A DNA stretch of 64,000 nucleotides from Methylomonas koyamae. Its GTDB lineage: Bacteria > Pseudomonadota > Gammaproteobacteria > Methylococcales > Methylomonadaceae. Both the position numbers and the translations under genes were made by a program. Each line of letters begins with the position of its first letter. Within the stretch, counting starts at the first letter, position 1. The stretch is taken from assembly GCF_006483455.1 (NCBI RefSeq), contig NZ_PPPU01000052.1, positions 1 through 64,000 of the forward strand. Reading direction: 5' to 3'. Below the pieces are notes generated by a model that was not told the origin of the DNA, searched no databases, and saw only the letters and a list, made by a program, of their open reading frames with translations. Below are positions 8,347 to 17,457 of this stretch, one piece after another.

Positions 8347-9407
8347 TAGTCGAAACTCCTTAACGCCAAGCCGCAAGCAATCATCATCGCCGGCGTATCG
8401 TTACTGAGACTTTGCGGCTTGACCCGATTGGACAGCGCCATATTGATAAACGGATTGGCTATATAAGAAGGTATGCCCAAATCGCGCTCGACTAATTTGT
8501 CCAACCCCGCGATAGACGCGCAACCGCCCGCCAGAATCAATGCGTCGACGCCACGGTTGGCGCTTGAAGACACGAAAAATTGCAGTGATCTAGCAATTTG
8601 CTGCAACATGGCTTTTTTGAAAGGCTCCAGTACGTCGGCCGCGTAGTTGTCCGGCAAACCGCCATGCTTCTTGGCCAACCCCGCCTCTTCGTAGGAAAGT
8701 CCGTAACGGCGTTGAATTTCCTCGGTCAATTGTTTGCCTCCGAAACCCTGTTCACGGGTGTAAACCGTCTTTCCGGCATGCAATATATTCAACGACGTCA
8801 TCGTCGCGCCGATATCGGCGATCGCGACAGTCATACCGCCAATCCCTTCGGGCAGTTGGTCAATCAACAGCGAAAAAGCATTTTCCATGGCAAATGCCTC
8901 GACATCGACCACCACCGTTTTCAAGCCGGCATAAGCCAGTGCTGCAACGCGGTCTTCGATATTTTCCCGCCGGGACGCCGCAAGCAGCACATCCACCATA
9001 TCCGGGTTGCTTTTCGTTACCCCTTGCACCTCGAAATCCAAATTCACCTCGTCAAGCGAATAAGGAATGTACTGGTCCGCTTCGACCATGATCTGTTCTT
9101 CCATCTCGGCATCGGTCAGCGAAGCCGGCATCGATATGATCTTCGTCATTACCGACGAGCCGGCAACAGCGACACTGGCATGCTTGGCCTTGGTAGCCGA
9201 TTGCTTGACCGCTGCCTTGATCGCTCCGCCAATTTGCTCGACATTAGTGATATTCTTGTCAACGATGGCGTCCTGGGGTAGCGGCACTACGGCGTAACTC
9301 TCGACTTTATATCGCGCACCTGCCCGACTTAGCTCCAACAACTTGACCGCCGCCGTACTGATATCCACTCCCAATACAGCCGACGGATTCCTGCTGAACC
9401 AGCTCAT
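8346..9407 (-). CDS. pilM: Type IV pilus actin-like ATPase PilM
   Basis: Cytoplasmic actin/FtsA-fold protein that anchors the pilus alignment complex. The 353 residues include the phosphate-1 motif VLGVDISTAAVKLLEL (about 12-27), the phosphate-2 stretch VAIADIGATMTSL and the adenosine motif LILAGGCASIAGL. The ATG at 9407 has AAGGG about 7 nt upstream; a TTG two codons earlier is unlikely. It is the first gene of the operon and is divergent from the PBP1A gene across about 210 bp, the same neighbourhood as in Pseudomonas. Confidence 0.94.
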   Translation of the reverse strand: MSWFSRNPSAVLGVDISTAAVKLLELSRAGARYKVESYAVVPLPQDAIVDKNITNVEQIGGAIKAAVKQSATKAKHASVAVAGSSVMTKIISMPASLTDAEMEEQIMVEADQYIPYSLDEVNLDFEVQGVTKSNPDMVDVLLAASRRENIEDRVAALAYAGLKTVVVDVEAFAMENAFSLLIDQLPEGIGGMTVAIADIGATMTSLNILHAGKTVYTREQGFGGKQLTEEIQRRYGLSYEEAGLAKKHGGLPDNYAADVLEPFKKAMLQQIARSLQFFVSSSANRGVDALILAGGCASIAGLDKLVERDLGIPSYIANPFINMALSNRVKPQSLSNDTPAMMIACGLALRSFD

Positions 9408-9616
9408 GAACAAACCCTTTTTGAATCATAAAAGACTAAACTTAGCTCGCACAGCGCAACCGAGGCCCGCAGAAGCTCTACGGTCCAAGTATAGATGGTT
9501 TTTTTATTTTCATCCTGTTAGATGAACCACTTTATAAGTAACTTTAGCTTATCGACCCCATGTACAGGAATTTCCTGAACCGATTCTTGTAAATCTTCTA
9601 ACGCATTCGTACTGCT

Positions 9617-11965
9617 GTGCCGATTAAAAAAGCTCCAAAATCAGGCTCTTTGCTGAAGTCGCTGATCAAGTGGCTGGCGTTGTGCGTTTTAGCGTTTTGC
9701 ACCACTTTTGCCGTGGCGAGTTATTTTTTCTTTGCCGAACTCGACAAAGAACTGCCGGATATCGAGCAGTTACAAAACGTGCAATACCAAATGCCTTTCA
9801 GCATTTATAGCCAAGATCGCTTGTTGATTGGCCAATTCGGCGAAAAGCATCGAATGCCAGTGAGCATCGACCAAGTCCCCCCGCAACAAATTAACGCCTT
9901 TATCGCGGCAGAGGACGACCGGTTTTTTACCCATATCGGCATCGACCCCACCGGTCTGGCCAGAGCGGCTACTCAGCTCGTATTGACAGGCAAAAAGCGC
10001 CAGGGCGGTAGTACCATCACAATGCAAGTCGCGCGTAACTTTTTGCTAAGCAACGAAAAAACCTATTTGCGCAAATTGAAGGAAATCCTCCTGGCCTTAA
10101 AAATCGAGCGCCGCTATTCGAAGGATCAGATTCTCGAGCTTTATCTGAATAAAATTTACATGGGGCAACGGGCTTACGGTTTAGCCGCGTCCGCACAAAC
10201 CTATTACGGCAAGAACCTCTCCGAATTGAGCCTGCCGCAGCAAGCAATGATCGCCGGCCTACCCAAGGCTCCGTCCATCTACAACCCGATCACCAATCCC
10301 GAGCGCGCGCTGCAACGGCGCAATTACGTGTTACGGCGCATGTTGGAGTTAAAACATATCGACGAAAACACCTACCGCTCGGCGCTGAACACTGCGGACG
10401 ACGCCGCATTGCAGCCGGTCAATATCGAATTCCAAGCACCTTACGTAGCCGAAATGGCCCGCCAGGAAATCATGGCGCAATTCGGCGATGCCGCCTACAC
10501 ACTGGGCCTTAAGGTATACACCACGGTGCCGAGCGAGTTTCAGCGAGCTGCCGATCGCGCCCTTCAGGAAGCCGTACACGAATACGACGAACGCCACGGA
10601 TATCGTGGCCCATTGACCAAAAACGCCTCCGGAGACGGCGCTATCTTGACCGATACCGTTATCGGCGACTGCCGCCAAGCACAAATTGTTGGACTTACCG
10701 AGTCAGGCATCACCGCGACAATTCACGGCGGCGACAGGATTCAAATCGACCGCAGCAACATCGAGTGGATCAAGCGCAGCGGGGCTAACCGAACCAACCT
10801 ACATAGCGGAGATGTGATTTGGGTCAGACGACTCAATAGCGGCGATTGGGCATTGACCCAAGTACCGGAAGTGGAGGGGGCTTTAACTGCGCTTAACCCA
10901 AACAATGGCGCCATATTGGCGCTCTCGGGCGGCTTCGATTTCTACCACAGCAAATACAACCGCGCCACGCAATCTAAGCGACAGCCGGGCTCTGGATTTA
11001 AACCTATTATCTACACCGCGGCTTTTGAGAAAGGCTTTACGCCGGCCAGCATTATTAACGATGCACCGATTGTGATCGAAGATCCTTCGCAAGAAAACGA
11101 CTGGCGACCGGAAAACTATAACCGGCGCTATTTGGGGCCGACACCGCTGCGGGTAGCGCTCCGGGAGTCGATAAACCTGGTGTCGATCCGCTTACTGCAG
11201 GAAATCGGCGTTGCGCAAGCCATAGACACGGCAAGACGTTTCGGCTTCGACAAAGAACAATTGCCGACCACGCTATCGCTCGCCCTGGGGAGCGGCTATG
11301 CATCGCCGTTAAGGATGGCCACCGCCTACGCCGTGTTTGCCAACGGCGGCTTTCTGGTAACGCCTTATTTGATCGAGCGAATCGAAAACAATGACGGCAC
11401 AGTGTTATTCCAAGCCCAACCGCCAATGGCGTGCGCCGATTGCAAGGAACTGAACCCACCTCAAGAAACATCAGCGCCACGTGCGATTTCAGCAAAGACC
11501 AATTTCTTAATTAACAGCTTGCTACGCGATGTCGTGCAACGCGGCACAGCGACCCAAGCCAAACAACTGGGCCGAAACGACCTCGCCGGAAAAACCGGCA
11601 CCACCAACGAACAGCGGGACGCCTGGTTTAATGGTTTCGCCACGGGAATTGTCGCGTCGACCTGGATCGGATATGACAACTCCCTACCATTAGGCCACGG
11701 CGAAACCGGCGGCAAAGTTGCATTACCGATGTGGATTAAATTCATCAAAGCTGTGCAACACCATTTTCCGGAAAAACCGGAAACTCCGCCCGCCGGAATT
11801 GTGCAAGCCTATATCAACCCGCGCGACGGACTTTTGCTAGAGCCAAACGAAAAAGGCGGGATTTGGGAATATTTCGCAGAAGAAACCGCACCGAAAACCA
11901 TGTCGGCGCCGATTCAACCGGAAGAAAGCTTCGAAGGGGAATTTAACGAAGAAAGCTTGTTTTGA
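9617..11965 (+). CDS. mrcA: Penicillin-binding protein 1A (bifunctional)
   Basis: Inner-membrane peptidoglycan synthase with glycosyltransferase and transpeptidase activity. After one transmembrane anchor (about 18-40), the GT51 domain carries the catalytic glutamate E99 (AAEDDRFF) and GGSTITMQVARN. The transpeptidase domain has S459 in QPGSGFK (SxxK), SIN (SxN) and KTGTT at K659. An OB-like insert (about 300-430) separates the two, as expected for class A PBP1a. The start is GTG. The 782-residue length is usual, and divergence from pilM matches Pseudomonas ponA. Confidence 0.95.
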   Translation: MPIKKAPKSGSLLKSLIKWLALCVLAFCTTFAVASYFFFAELDKELPDIEQLQNVQYQMPFSIYSQDRLLIGQFGEKHRMPVSIDQVPPQQINAFIAAEDDRFFTHIGIDPTGLARAATQLVLTGKKRQGGSTITMQVARNFLLSNEKTYLRKLKEILLALKIERRYSKDQILELYLNKIYMGQRAYGLAASAQTYYGKNLSELSLPQQAMIAGLPKAPSIYNPITNPERALQRRNYVLRRMLELKHIDENTYRSALNTADDAALQPVNIEFQAPYVAEMARQEIMAQFGDAAYTLGLKVYTTVPSEFQRAADRALQEAVHEYDERHGYRGPLTKNASGDGAILTDTVIGDCRQAQIVGLTESGITATIHGGDRIQIDRSNIEWIKRSGANRTNLHSGDVIWVRRLNSGDWALTQVPEVEGALTALNPNNGAILALSGGFDFYHSKYNRATQSKRQPGSGFKPIIYTAAFEKGFTPASIINDAPIVIEDPSQENDWRPENYNRRYLGPTPLRVALRESINLVSIRLLQEIGVAQAIDTARRFGFDKEQLPTTLSLALGSGYASPLRMATAYAVFANGGFLVTPYLIERIENNDGTVLFQAQPPMACADCKELNPPQETSAPRAISAKTNFLINSLLRDVVQRGTATQAKQLGRNDLAGKTGTTNEQRDAWFNGFATGIVASTWIGYDNSLPLGHGETGGKVALPMWIKFIKAVQHHFPEKPETPPAGIVQAYINPRDGLLLEPNEKGGIWEYFAEETAPKTMSAPIQPEESFEGEFNEESLF

Positions 11966-12025
11966 CACTGGCCGACACTCAAAGCCGCCAAAGGCTTGGC
12001 GGCCGAGCGCAGGCCGGAAAGACGT

Positions 12026-12226
12026 TTATTTTCCGAATTTTTTGCGGAATTTATCCACGCGACCTGAGGTGTCGACCACGCGTTGCTTACCGGTAAAAAA
12101 CGGGTGGCATGAAGAGCATACCTCAATGTGCAAATCGGAAGCCAAAACGGAACCGGTTTGGAAAGTATTGCCGCAACCGCATGTCACGGTTATTTGTTTA
12201 TATTGTGGATGAATTTCTGGTTTCAT
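12026..12226 (-). CDS. rpmE: 50S ribosomal protein L31
   Basis: Small 66-residue ribosomal protein starting [12 protein letters not shown]. It is the zinc-binding form: CGCG (about 16-19) and CSSCH (about 37-41) supply the cysteines, and [16 protein letters not shown] is the family C-terminal signature. An in-frame GTG three codons upstream lies closer to an AAAAGGG sequence, but the family start favours 12226. It is convergent with mrcA. Confidence 0.95.
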   Translation of the reverse strand: MKPEIHPQYKQITVTCGCGNTFQTGSVLASDLHIEVCSSCHPFFTGKQRVVDTSGRVDKFRKKFGK

Positions 12227-12274
12227 AGCGCTCACATACCCTTTTCGGGAGACATACTTGATAGAGAACTGCTT

Positions 12275-12303
12275 ATGATACGATTTAGCAACCAGAACCG
12301 CAA
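12275..12303 (-). promoter_or_regulatory. Predicted promoter of rpmE
   Basis: On the minus strand TTGCGG (12303-12298), a 17-nt spacer and TATCAT (12280-12275) form a plausible sigma-70 promoter about 50 bp before the L31 start, in the gap between ampG and rpmE. This is pattern recognition only. Confidence 0.45.
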
Positions 12304-12325
12304 GCCAAAGCAGTATTCAGATGAA

Positions 12326-13669
12326 TTAATTTCGCCGGCCAAACGACGCAGAGCGCGCCAACATGATCGCCAGGACGATTGCCGGTACGCCGATAACGGT
12401 GGAATACATGAAAAAAACGGCATAACCGAACTGCGCGACCAAGTCGCCAGAAACACCCCCAATCAACTTCGCCGGCAATGTCATCAACGAACTAAACAGC
12501 GCATACTGCGTTGCAGTGTAAGCCGAATTCGTCAAACTGGATAAATACGCAATAAAAGCGGCCGAAGCGATGCCGCCGCTCAAATTGTCCGCACTGATCA
12601 CGCCTGCCAACAGCACGATATCGGGCTGCACCAAAGCCAAAGCTGCAAACAGCAAATTAGTCGCCGCAACAATCACAGCCCCGAATAATAATGGCCGCAT
12701 AATACCGAAGCGAACCACCAACACCCCGCCTATCGACGTACCCACAATCGTCATGAAAAAACCGAATACCTTGGTGACGTCAGCGATATCTTTTTTGCTG
12801 AACCCCAATTCCAAATAGAACGGATTCGCCATGACCCCCATCGCAATATCGCTCATTTTATAGACAGCGATCAGCAGCAAAATCCGCGCGCCATTTTTGC
12901 CGTTGCGCTGGAAAAACTCGACAAACGGACTGACAACCGCATCGGAAAACCAACGTAGCAAACTAGCCGACAAGCTGCGTACCCCTGACACGCCAAGCGC
13001 AACTTCCACACTTTGCTCGAGCCGCTCCACCCGCTCGTCAACCAGCCGGGCCGGTTCCCGCGCCAGCAACGTCGCAACCATGCCCACCGACATCGTCAAC
13101 GCCATCCCCTGATATGCCGCAGACCAACTCTGATATTCCGCAATGTAGAGCACCCCAGCCCCAGCGAGCAATAGCGACAGACGGTAACCAAATACGTACA
13201 TCGCCGCCATCGCCCCCTGAATCTCCGGAGCTACAATCTCAATCCGATAGGCGTCGATTGCAACGTCCTGAGTAGCGGAGCAGAATGCCACCCAAATCGC
13301 CAACCAAGCCATTTTCGCCAGCTCCTGATGAACATCCAAGCCGCCCATCCCAAACAAACCCAACGCTATGCCGATTTGAGCGCCGAATATCCACCCCCGC
13401 CGCTTACCCAACCACCGGCAAAACAACGGTAACGGCAATCGGTCGACCACAGGCGCCCACAACACCTTTACCGAATATGCAACACCAACCAAACTGAAAT
13501 AGCCGATTACGGCCAGAGAAACATCGGCGTCAGCCAGCCAGGCCGACAAAGTAGAGGACGTCAAAGAGAACGGAAGGCCGGCCGAAAAGCCCAGCCAAAT
13601 CATACCCAGCACGCGCGGCTGGGTATAGATAGAGAAAGCGCTGCGCCAACTGCTTACAGTTTCCGCCAT
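12326..13669 (-). CDS. ampG: AmpG family muropeptide permease
   Basis: Major-facilitator permease of 447 residues with about 12-14 hydrophobic helices. The opening VLGMIWLGFSAGLPFSLTSSTLSAWL is the AmpG signature, followed by VLWAPVVDRLPLP. AmpG imports anhydromuropeptides released during wall turnover so they can be recycled. The neighbourhood (PBP1A, later CtpA and EnvC) is rich in cell-wall genes but the gene is not tightly linked to any. The family call is good; the exact substrate is inferred. Confidence 0.85.
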   Translation of the reverse strand: MAETVSSWRSAFSIYTQPRVLGMIWLGFSAGLPFSLTSSTLSAWLADADVSLAVIGYFSLVGVAYSVKVLWAPVVDRLPLPLFCRWLGKRRGWIFGAQIGIALGLFGMGGLDVHQELAKMAWLAIWVAFCSATQDVAIDAYRIEIVAPEIQGAMAAMYVFGYRLSLLLAGAGVLYIAEYQSWSAAYQGMALTMSVGMVATLLAREPARLVDERVERLEQSVEVALGVSGVRSLSASLLRWFSDAVVSPFVEFFQRNGKNGARILLLIAVYKMSDIAMGVMANPFYLELGFSKKDIADVTKVFGFFMTIVGTSIGGVLVVRFGIMRPLLFGAVIVAATNLLFAALALVQPDIVLLAGVISADNLSGGIASAAFIAYLSSLTNSAYTATQYALFSSLMTLPAKLIGGVSGDLVAQFGYAVFFMYSTVIGVPAIVLAIMLARSASFGRRN

Positions 13670-13708
13670 ACGCTTTCTCTAACAACGCACTTTAGGTAGG
13701 ACCTAAAA

Positions 13709-15070
13709 TCAACCGTTGATCAAATAATGCGTCACGATACTGGCCGCATAACCAGCCGCGATAACCGGCGTCCATTTCAAGTGACTAAAGAACGTATATT
13801 TGTGATTGGATTGCCCCATCAACGCCACACCCGCGGCCGAACCGACCGAGAACAAAGATCCGCCGACGCCGGCGGTCAAGGTGACCAGCAACCATTGGTA
13901 CAAATCCATATCCAGATTCATGTTCAACACTGCAAACATTACCGGGATGTTATCGACTACCGCAGAAATGATACCGACCAGAATGTTGGCCGTTGTTTGG
14001 CCCAAACCGTCATACATGGCCGCAGACAACAATTCCAGATAACCGATATAACCCAAACCGCCGACAGCAAATACCACGCCGAAAAAGAACAACAAGGTAT
14101 CCCATTCCGCTTCTTTGACCCGATCGAACACATCGACTCGAGAACCGTCTTCCGCCGGGAAGCGCACTTTCAAGTAATAGCTAAACAACATCAAAATCGA
14201 TAAGCCGGCCATCATTCCCATGAACGGCGGCAAGTGCAAAAATTGCTTAAAGCTGACCGCCAAGCCAATGGTTACAGCGAACAAACCGCAGACCACCCAG
14301 CCACCTGGCTTCAATTCTACCGCCGCTTCGTTGGTGGCTTGCGGCTGACCGTTTGGAATCGCTTGCGACATGAAAAATGCAGGGACAACAAAGTTGACTA
14401 CCGACGGAATAAACAATTTAAAGAAATCAAAGAATTCGGCATACCCGGCTTGCCACACCATCAGCGTCGTGATATCGCCGAACGGGCAAAACGCACCGCC
14501 GGCATTTGCCGCGATAACCAGATTGACGAAACCGACAGAAACGAACTTTTCGTTATCCGCACCCACCGCCATCACCACAGCGCCGACCAATAAAGCCGAA
14601 GTCAGGTTGTCAGCGACGGAAGATAAGAAAAAGGTGATGACGCCCGTGATCCAAAACAACTGCTTGTAACCGAATTGCTTCCGAATCAACCAGGAGCGCA
14701 ACGCCTCGAACACATTACGTTCCGCCATGGTGTTGATATAAGTCATCGCCACCAGCAAAAACAGCATCAGCTCAGCATATTCTTTCAAATCGTGCTCGAA
14801 AGCTTTATGCAGTTCCTCGCCCGAAACTCCGGCCTCGCTAGCCAGAACGGCCACATGCGCCCAAATCACTGCCGCGGCAAAAATCACCGGTTTAGACTTG
14901 CGCAGATGTGTGAACTCTTCGGCCATGACAAAGCCGTAAGCCACCAAAAAGATTAGAACGGTGTATATCCCCCGCTCGGTTCCGGTCAGGCCGAGGTTGT
15001 GAAACTCTTCGGCCATGGCCATTTGCGGCACAAACAACAGCCCGGCCAAAATCAACAATAAGCGCAACAA
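13709..15070 (-). CDS. nhaD: NhaD-type sodium/proton antiporter
   Basis: Inner-membrane Na+/H+ antiporter of 453 residues with a signal-like N-terminus (cleavage near AMAEE) and about 11-12 transmembrane helices. Conserved NhaD/ion-transporter segments include SSVADNLTSALLVGAVVMAVG (residues about 155-175), NAGGAFCPFGDITTLMVW and the late SAVVDNIPVMFAVL. The start is an unusual TTG; an AAAGGGGG ribosome site 5-8 nt upstream decides it, and a second TTG one codon later is also possible. The gene probably supports sodium tolerance or pH control. Confidence 0.87.
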   Translation of the reverse strand: MLRLLLILAGLLFVPQMAMAEEFHNLGLTGTERGIYTVLIFLVAYGFVMAEEFTHLRKSKPVIFAAAVIWAHVAVLASEAGVSGEELHKAFEHDLKEYAELMLFLLVAMTYINTMAERNVFEALRSWLIRKQFGYKQLFWITGVITFFLSSVADNLTSALLVGAVVMAVGADNEKFVSVGFVNLVIAANAGGAFCPFGDITTLMVWQAGYAEFFDFFKLFIPSVVNFVVPAFFMSQAIPNGQPQATNEAAVELKPGGWVVCGLFAVTIGLAVSFKQFLHLPPFMGMMAGLSILMLFSYYLKVRFPAEDGSRVDVFDRVKEAEWDTLLFFFGVVFAVGGLGYIGYLELLSAAMYDGLGQTTANILVGIISAVVDNIPVMFAVLNMNLDMDLYQWLLVTLTAGVGGSLFSVGSAAGVALMGQSNHKYTFFSHLKWTPVIAAGYAASIVTHYLING

Positions 15071-15227
15071 GGTAGCCCCCTTTATCCTCTATGTTTTAGT
15101 CGTTATTAAAAGCAAAAAAACTAACCGGGCATGTTATCACCATACAATATTCTTTGTCATTTAATCCCGGCCGTTATATTATTCAGATACCTAGCAAAAT
15201 AGTCAGTAAACCACGCATCATCGCTAA

Positions 15228-16880
15228 ATGTATCAATATAACCAGAAAGATCAAACACTTATTGAAGAACGCGTTAGAGAGTTTCGCGACCAGACCCAAC
15301 GCTTTCTGAACGGGGACCTGGAAGCCGACCAATTCAGAGCACTACGCCTGATGAACGGTCTCTACGTGCAAACCCATGCACCGATGCTGAGGGTCGCAGT
15401 CCCTTACGGACTACTTTCCTCGAAACAATTGCGCAAGCTGGCATCGGTGGCCCGCGATTACGACCGCGGATACTGCCACTTCACAACCCGGCAGAACGTC
15501 CAATATAACTGGCCAGCCTTGGAACGGGTCCCAGACCTGCTCGCCGAATTGGCCACAGTGCAGATGCACGCCATTCAAACCAGCGGCAATTGCCTACGAA
15601 ACACCACATCGGACCATTTGGCCGGCATTTGCAAAGACGAAATCGAAGACCCGCGGCCGTACTGCGAAATTATCAGACAGTGGACCACTCTGCACCCCGA
15701 ATTTGCCTTCCTACCACGCAAGTTCAAAATCGCGGTCAGCGGCGCAACTCATGATCGAGCAGCAGTCCAATTGCATGATATCGGTGTCTACTTGGTCAAA
15801 AACAGCGCAGGTGAAACCGGATTTCAAATTTTGGTAGGCGGCGGCCTGGGCCGAACCCCGATCATTGGCCAAACCATTCGCCCTTATCTGGAAAAGCGGC
15901 ACCTGCTGTCCTATCTGGAAGCTATTTTACGGATATATAATCTGTTCGGCCGCCGTGATAACAAGTACAAAGCCAGGATCAAGATTCTGGTTAAGGAAAC
16001 CGGCCTGGAAAAATTCAAGGCCATGGTCGAGCAGGAGTGGGAACGCATCCGCGACAGCATGTTACTGAGCGAGGAACGAATCGCCGAACTTAAAGCCCAC
16101 TTCGCCCCGCCCGCTTACGAAACCATCGCAAGCCCCGACCCGAATTTTGCCAACACCCTTGCCGTTAACAGCGACTTCGCCAAATGGGCTAAATACAACA
16201 CAGTCGAACACAAAATCGACGGCTACCAAGGCGTTTACATCTCTTTGAAAGCCCCCGAATCCCCGCCAGGCGACATTACCGCCGAACAACTGGAGGCCGT
16301 GGCCGATTTGGCTGACCAATATAGCTTCGGCGAAGTCCGAAGTAGCCATCGGCAAAACCTCGTGCTCGCCGACGTCAAACAAAGCGACTTATTTGCGCTC
16401 TGGCAAAAACTGGACGCACTCAAGCTGGCCACACCCAATATCGGCACAGTAACCGACATTATTTGCTGCCCCGGCCTGGACTTTTGTTCTCTGGCCAACG
16501 CCAGCTCGATCAGCGTTGCCAAAGAACTGAATTCCAAACTCGACGACATTGATTACATTCACGACATCGGCGACATCAAAATTAACATGTCCGGCTGCAT
16601 GAACGGTTGCGCACACCAAAGCGTCGGCCATATCGGCATCCTCGGCGTCGACAAGCACGGCGAAGAGTGGTACCAAATCACACTCGGCGGCTCATCCGAA
16701 AACGAAGCCGCGATTGGCGAACGCCTGGGACCGGCAGTTGCCAAAAGCGATATCACCACGGCCGTTACCGACATCCTCGACGTTTATGTTCAGCAACGCT
16801 TAGAAGACGAAGCCTTCTTACAAACCGTAAAGCGCGTCGGCCTGGAGCCGTTTAGGGAAAGAGTTTATGCAAATCATTAA
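15228..16880 (+). CDS. cysI: Siroheme nitrite/sulfite reductase hemoprotein (CysI-like)
   Basis: Assimilatory sulfite reductase (sulfite to sulfide) or related nitrite reductase of 550 residues. It has two ferredoxin-like repeats and two siroheme/4Fe-4S modules. The cofactor cysteines are visible as CCPGLDFC (about 411-418) and SGCMNGC (about 453-459), the Cx5C...Cx3C pattern. FTTRQNVQYNW (about 85-95) is the siroheme-binding motif. The downstream DUF934 gene overlaps by 14 bp, the usual partner of this one-subunit type; the pairing favours sulfite as substrate. Confidence 0.9.
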   Translation: MYQYNQKDQTLIEERVREFRDQTQRFLNGDLEADQFRALRLMNGLYVQTHAPMLRVAVPYGLLSSKQLRKLASVARDYDRGYCHFTTRQNVQYNWPALERVPDLLAELATVQMHAIQTSGNCLRNTTSDHLAGICKDEIEDPRPYCEIIRQWTTLHPEFAFLPRKFKIAVSGATHDRAAVQLHDIGVYLVKNSAGETGFQILVGGGLGRTPIIGQTIRPYLEKRHLLSYLEAILRIYNLFGRRDNKYKARIKILVKETGLEKFKAMVEQEWERIRDSMLLSEERIAELKAHFAPPAYETIASPDPNFANTLAVNSDFAKWAKYNTVEHKIDGYQGVYISLKAPESPPGDITAEQLEAVADLADQYSFGEVRSSHRQNLVLADVKQSDLFALWQKLDALKLATPNIGTVTDIICCPGLDFCSLANASSISVAKELNSKLDDIDYIHDIGDIKINMSGCMNGCAHQSVGHIGILGVDKHGEEWYQITLGGSSENEAAIGERLGPAVAKSDITTAVTDILDVYVQQRLEDEAFLQTVKRVGLEPFRERVYANH

Positions 16881-17319
16881 AGACCAACAGTTAATCAACA
16901 ACACCTGGACTTTTATCGAAGACGCCGCCCCGCTTCCCAGCGGAGACATTACGGTCAGCCTGCAACGCTGGCTCAGCGAGAAAGCCCAGCTCCTTGAACG
17001 TAACAGCAAAGTTGGCATCCGGGTAGCTCCCGGCGAACAACTGGACGCTTTGAACTCGGACCTGGATAAAATCGATTTGATCGAACTGAACTTTCCGATC
17101 TTCGGCGACGGCCGCTTGTTTTCCGTGGCCCGCTTACTACGCAGCAGGGACGGGTACCAAGGCGAGCTCCGCGCGGTGGGTCAATACCTTCCCGACCAAG
17201 TATTCTACTTGTCCAGAGTCGGCATCAACGCCTTTGATTTAAGCAGCCAAAACGACGCTGATTTGGTTTTGGCGGCCATGAATCAATTTTCAGTGCGTTA
17301 TCAATCGTCGACCAATTGA
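16867..17319 (+). CDS. DUF934 family protein, sulfite reductase partner
   Basis: A 150-residue protein of the DUF934 family, found next to cysI-type reductases in proteobacteria and presumed to help sulfite reduction, possibly in electron transfer or assembly. Family features are IELNFPIFGDGRLFSVARLLR (about 74-94) and GQYLPDQVFYLSRVGINAF. No cysteine cluster or flavin motif is visible, so a direct redox role is not shown. It overlaps cysI by 14 bp and is followed by a strong terminator, giving a two-gene operon. Confidence 0.85.
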   Translation: MQIIKDQQLINNTWTFIEDAAPLPSGDITVSLQRWLSEKAQLLERNSKVGIRVAPGEQLDALNSDLDKIDLIELNFPIFGDGRLFSVARLLRSRDGYQGELRAVGQYLPDQVFYLSRVGINAFDLSSQNDADLVLAAMNQFSVRYQSSTN

Positions 17320-17361
17320 ACTTCGCGCTCAGCTAACAAAAAGCCACCTGACCTGAAACAA

Positions 17362-17400
17362 AAAACCCCGACTGGCGAAAGCTACTCGGGGTTTTATTTT
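17362..17400. terminator. Bidirectional rho-independent terminator
   Basis: The stem AAACCCCGA / TCGGGGTTT encloses a 12-nt loop, with TTTTATTTT on the plus side and TTTTTTG on the minus side. It sits between convergent operons (cysI-DUF934 and ctpA) and should serve both. Confidence 0.88.
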
Positions 17401-17409
17401 GGCCAAAGA

Positions 17410-17434
17410 CGCCGGAATCGCAGCGATTCCGGCG
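17410..17434. repeat. Perfect inverted repeat, 11-bp arms
   Basis: CGCCGGAATCG-CAG-CGATTCCGGCG is a perfect palindrome with a 3-nt loop between the ctpA stop and the bidirectional terminator. No U tract follows on either strand, so it is not itself a classic terminator. It may stabilise the ctpA mRNA end or be a dispersed palindromic element. Confidence 0.8.
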
Positions 17435-17457
17435 AACGACTTTATCAAACCGAACAC

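Noticed and set aside
11984-12003. GCCGCC...GGCGGC hairpin between mrcA and rpmE as terminator
   Set aside because: The 6-bp stem has no U tract on either strand; too weak to call.
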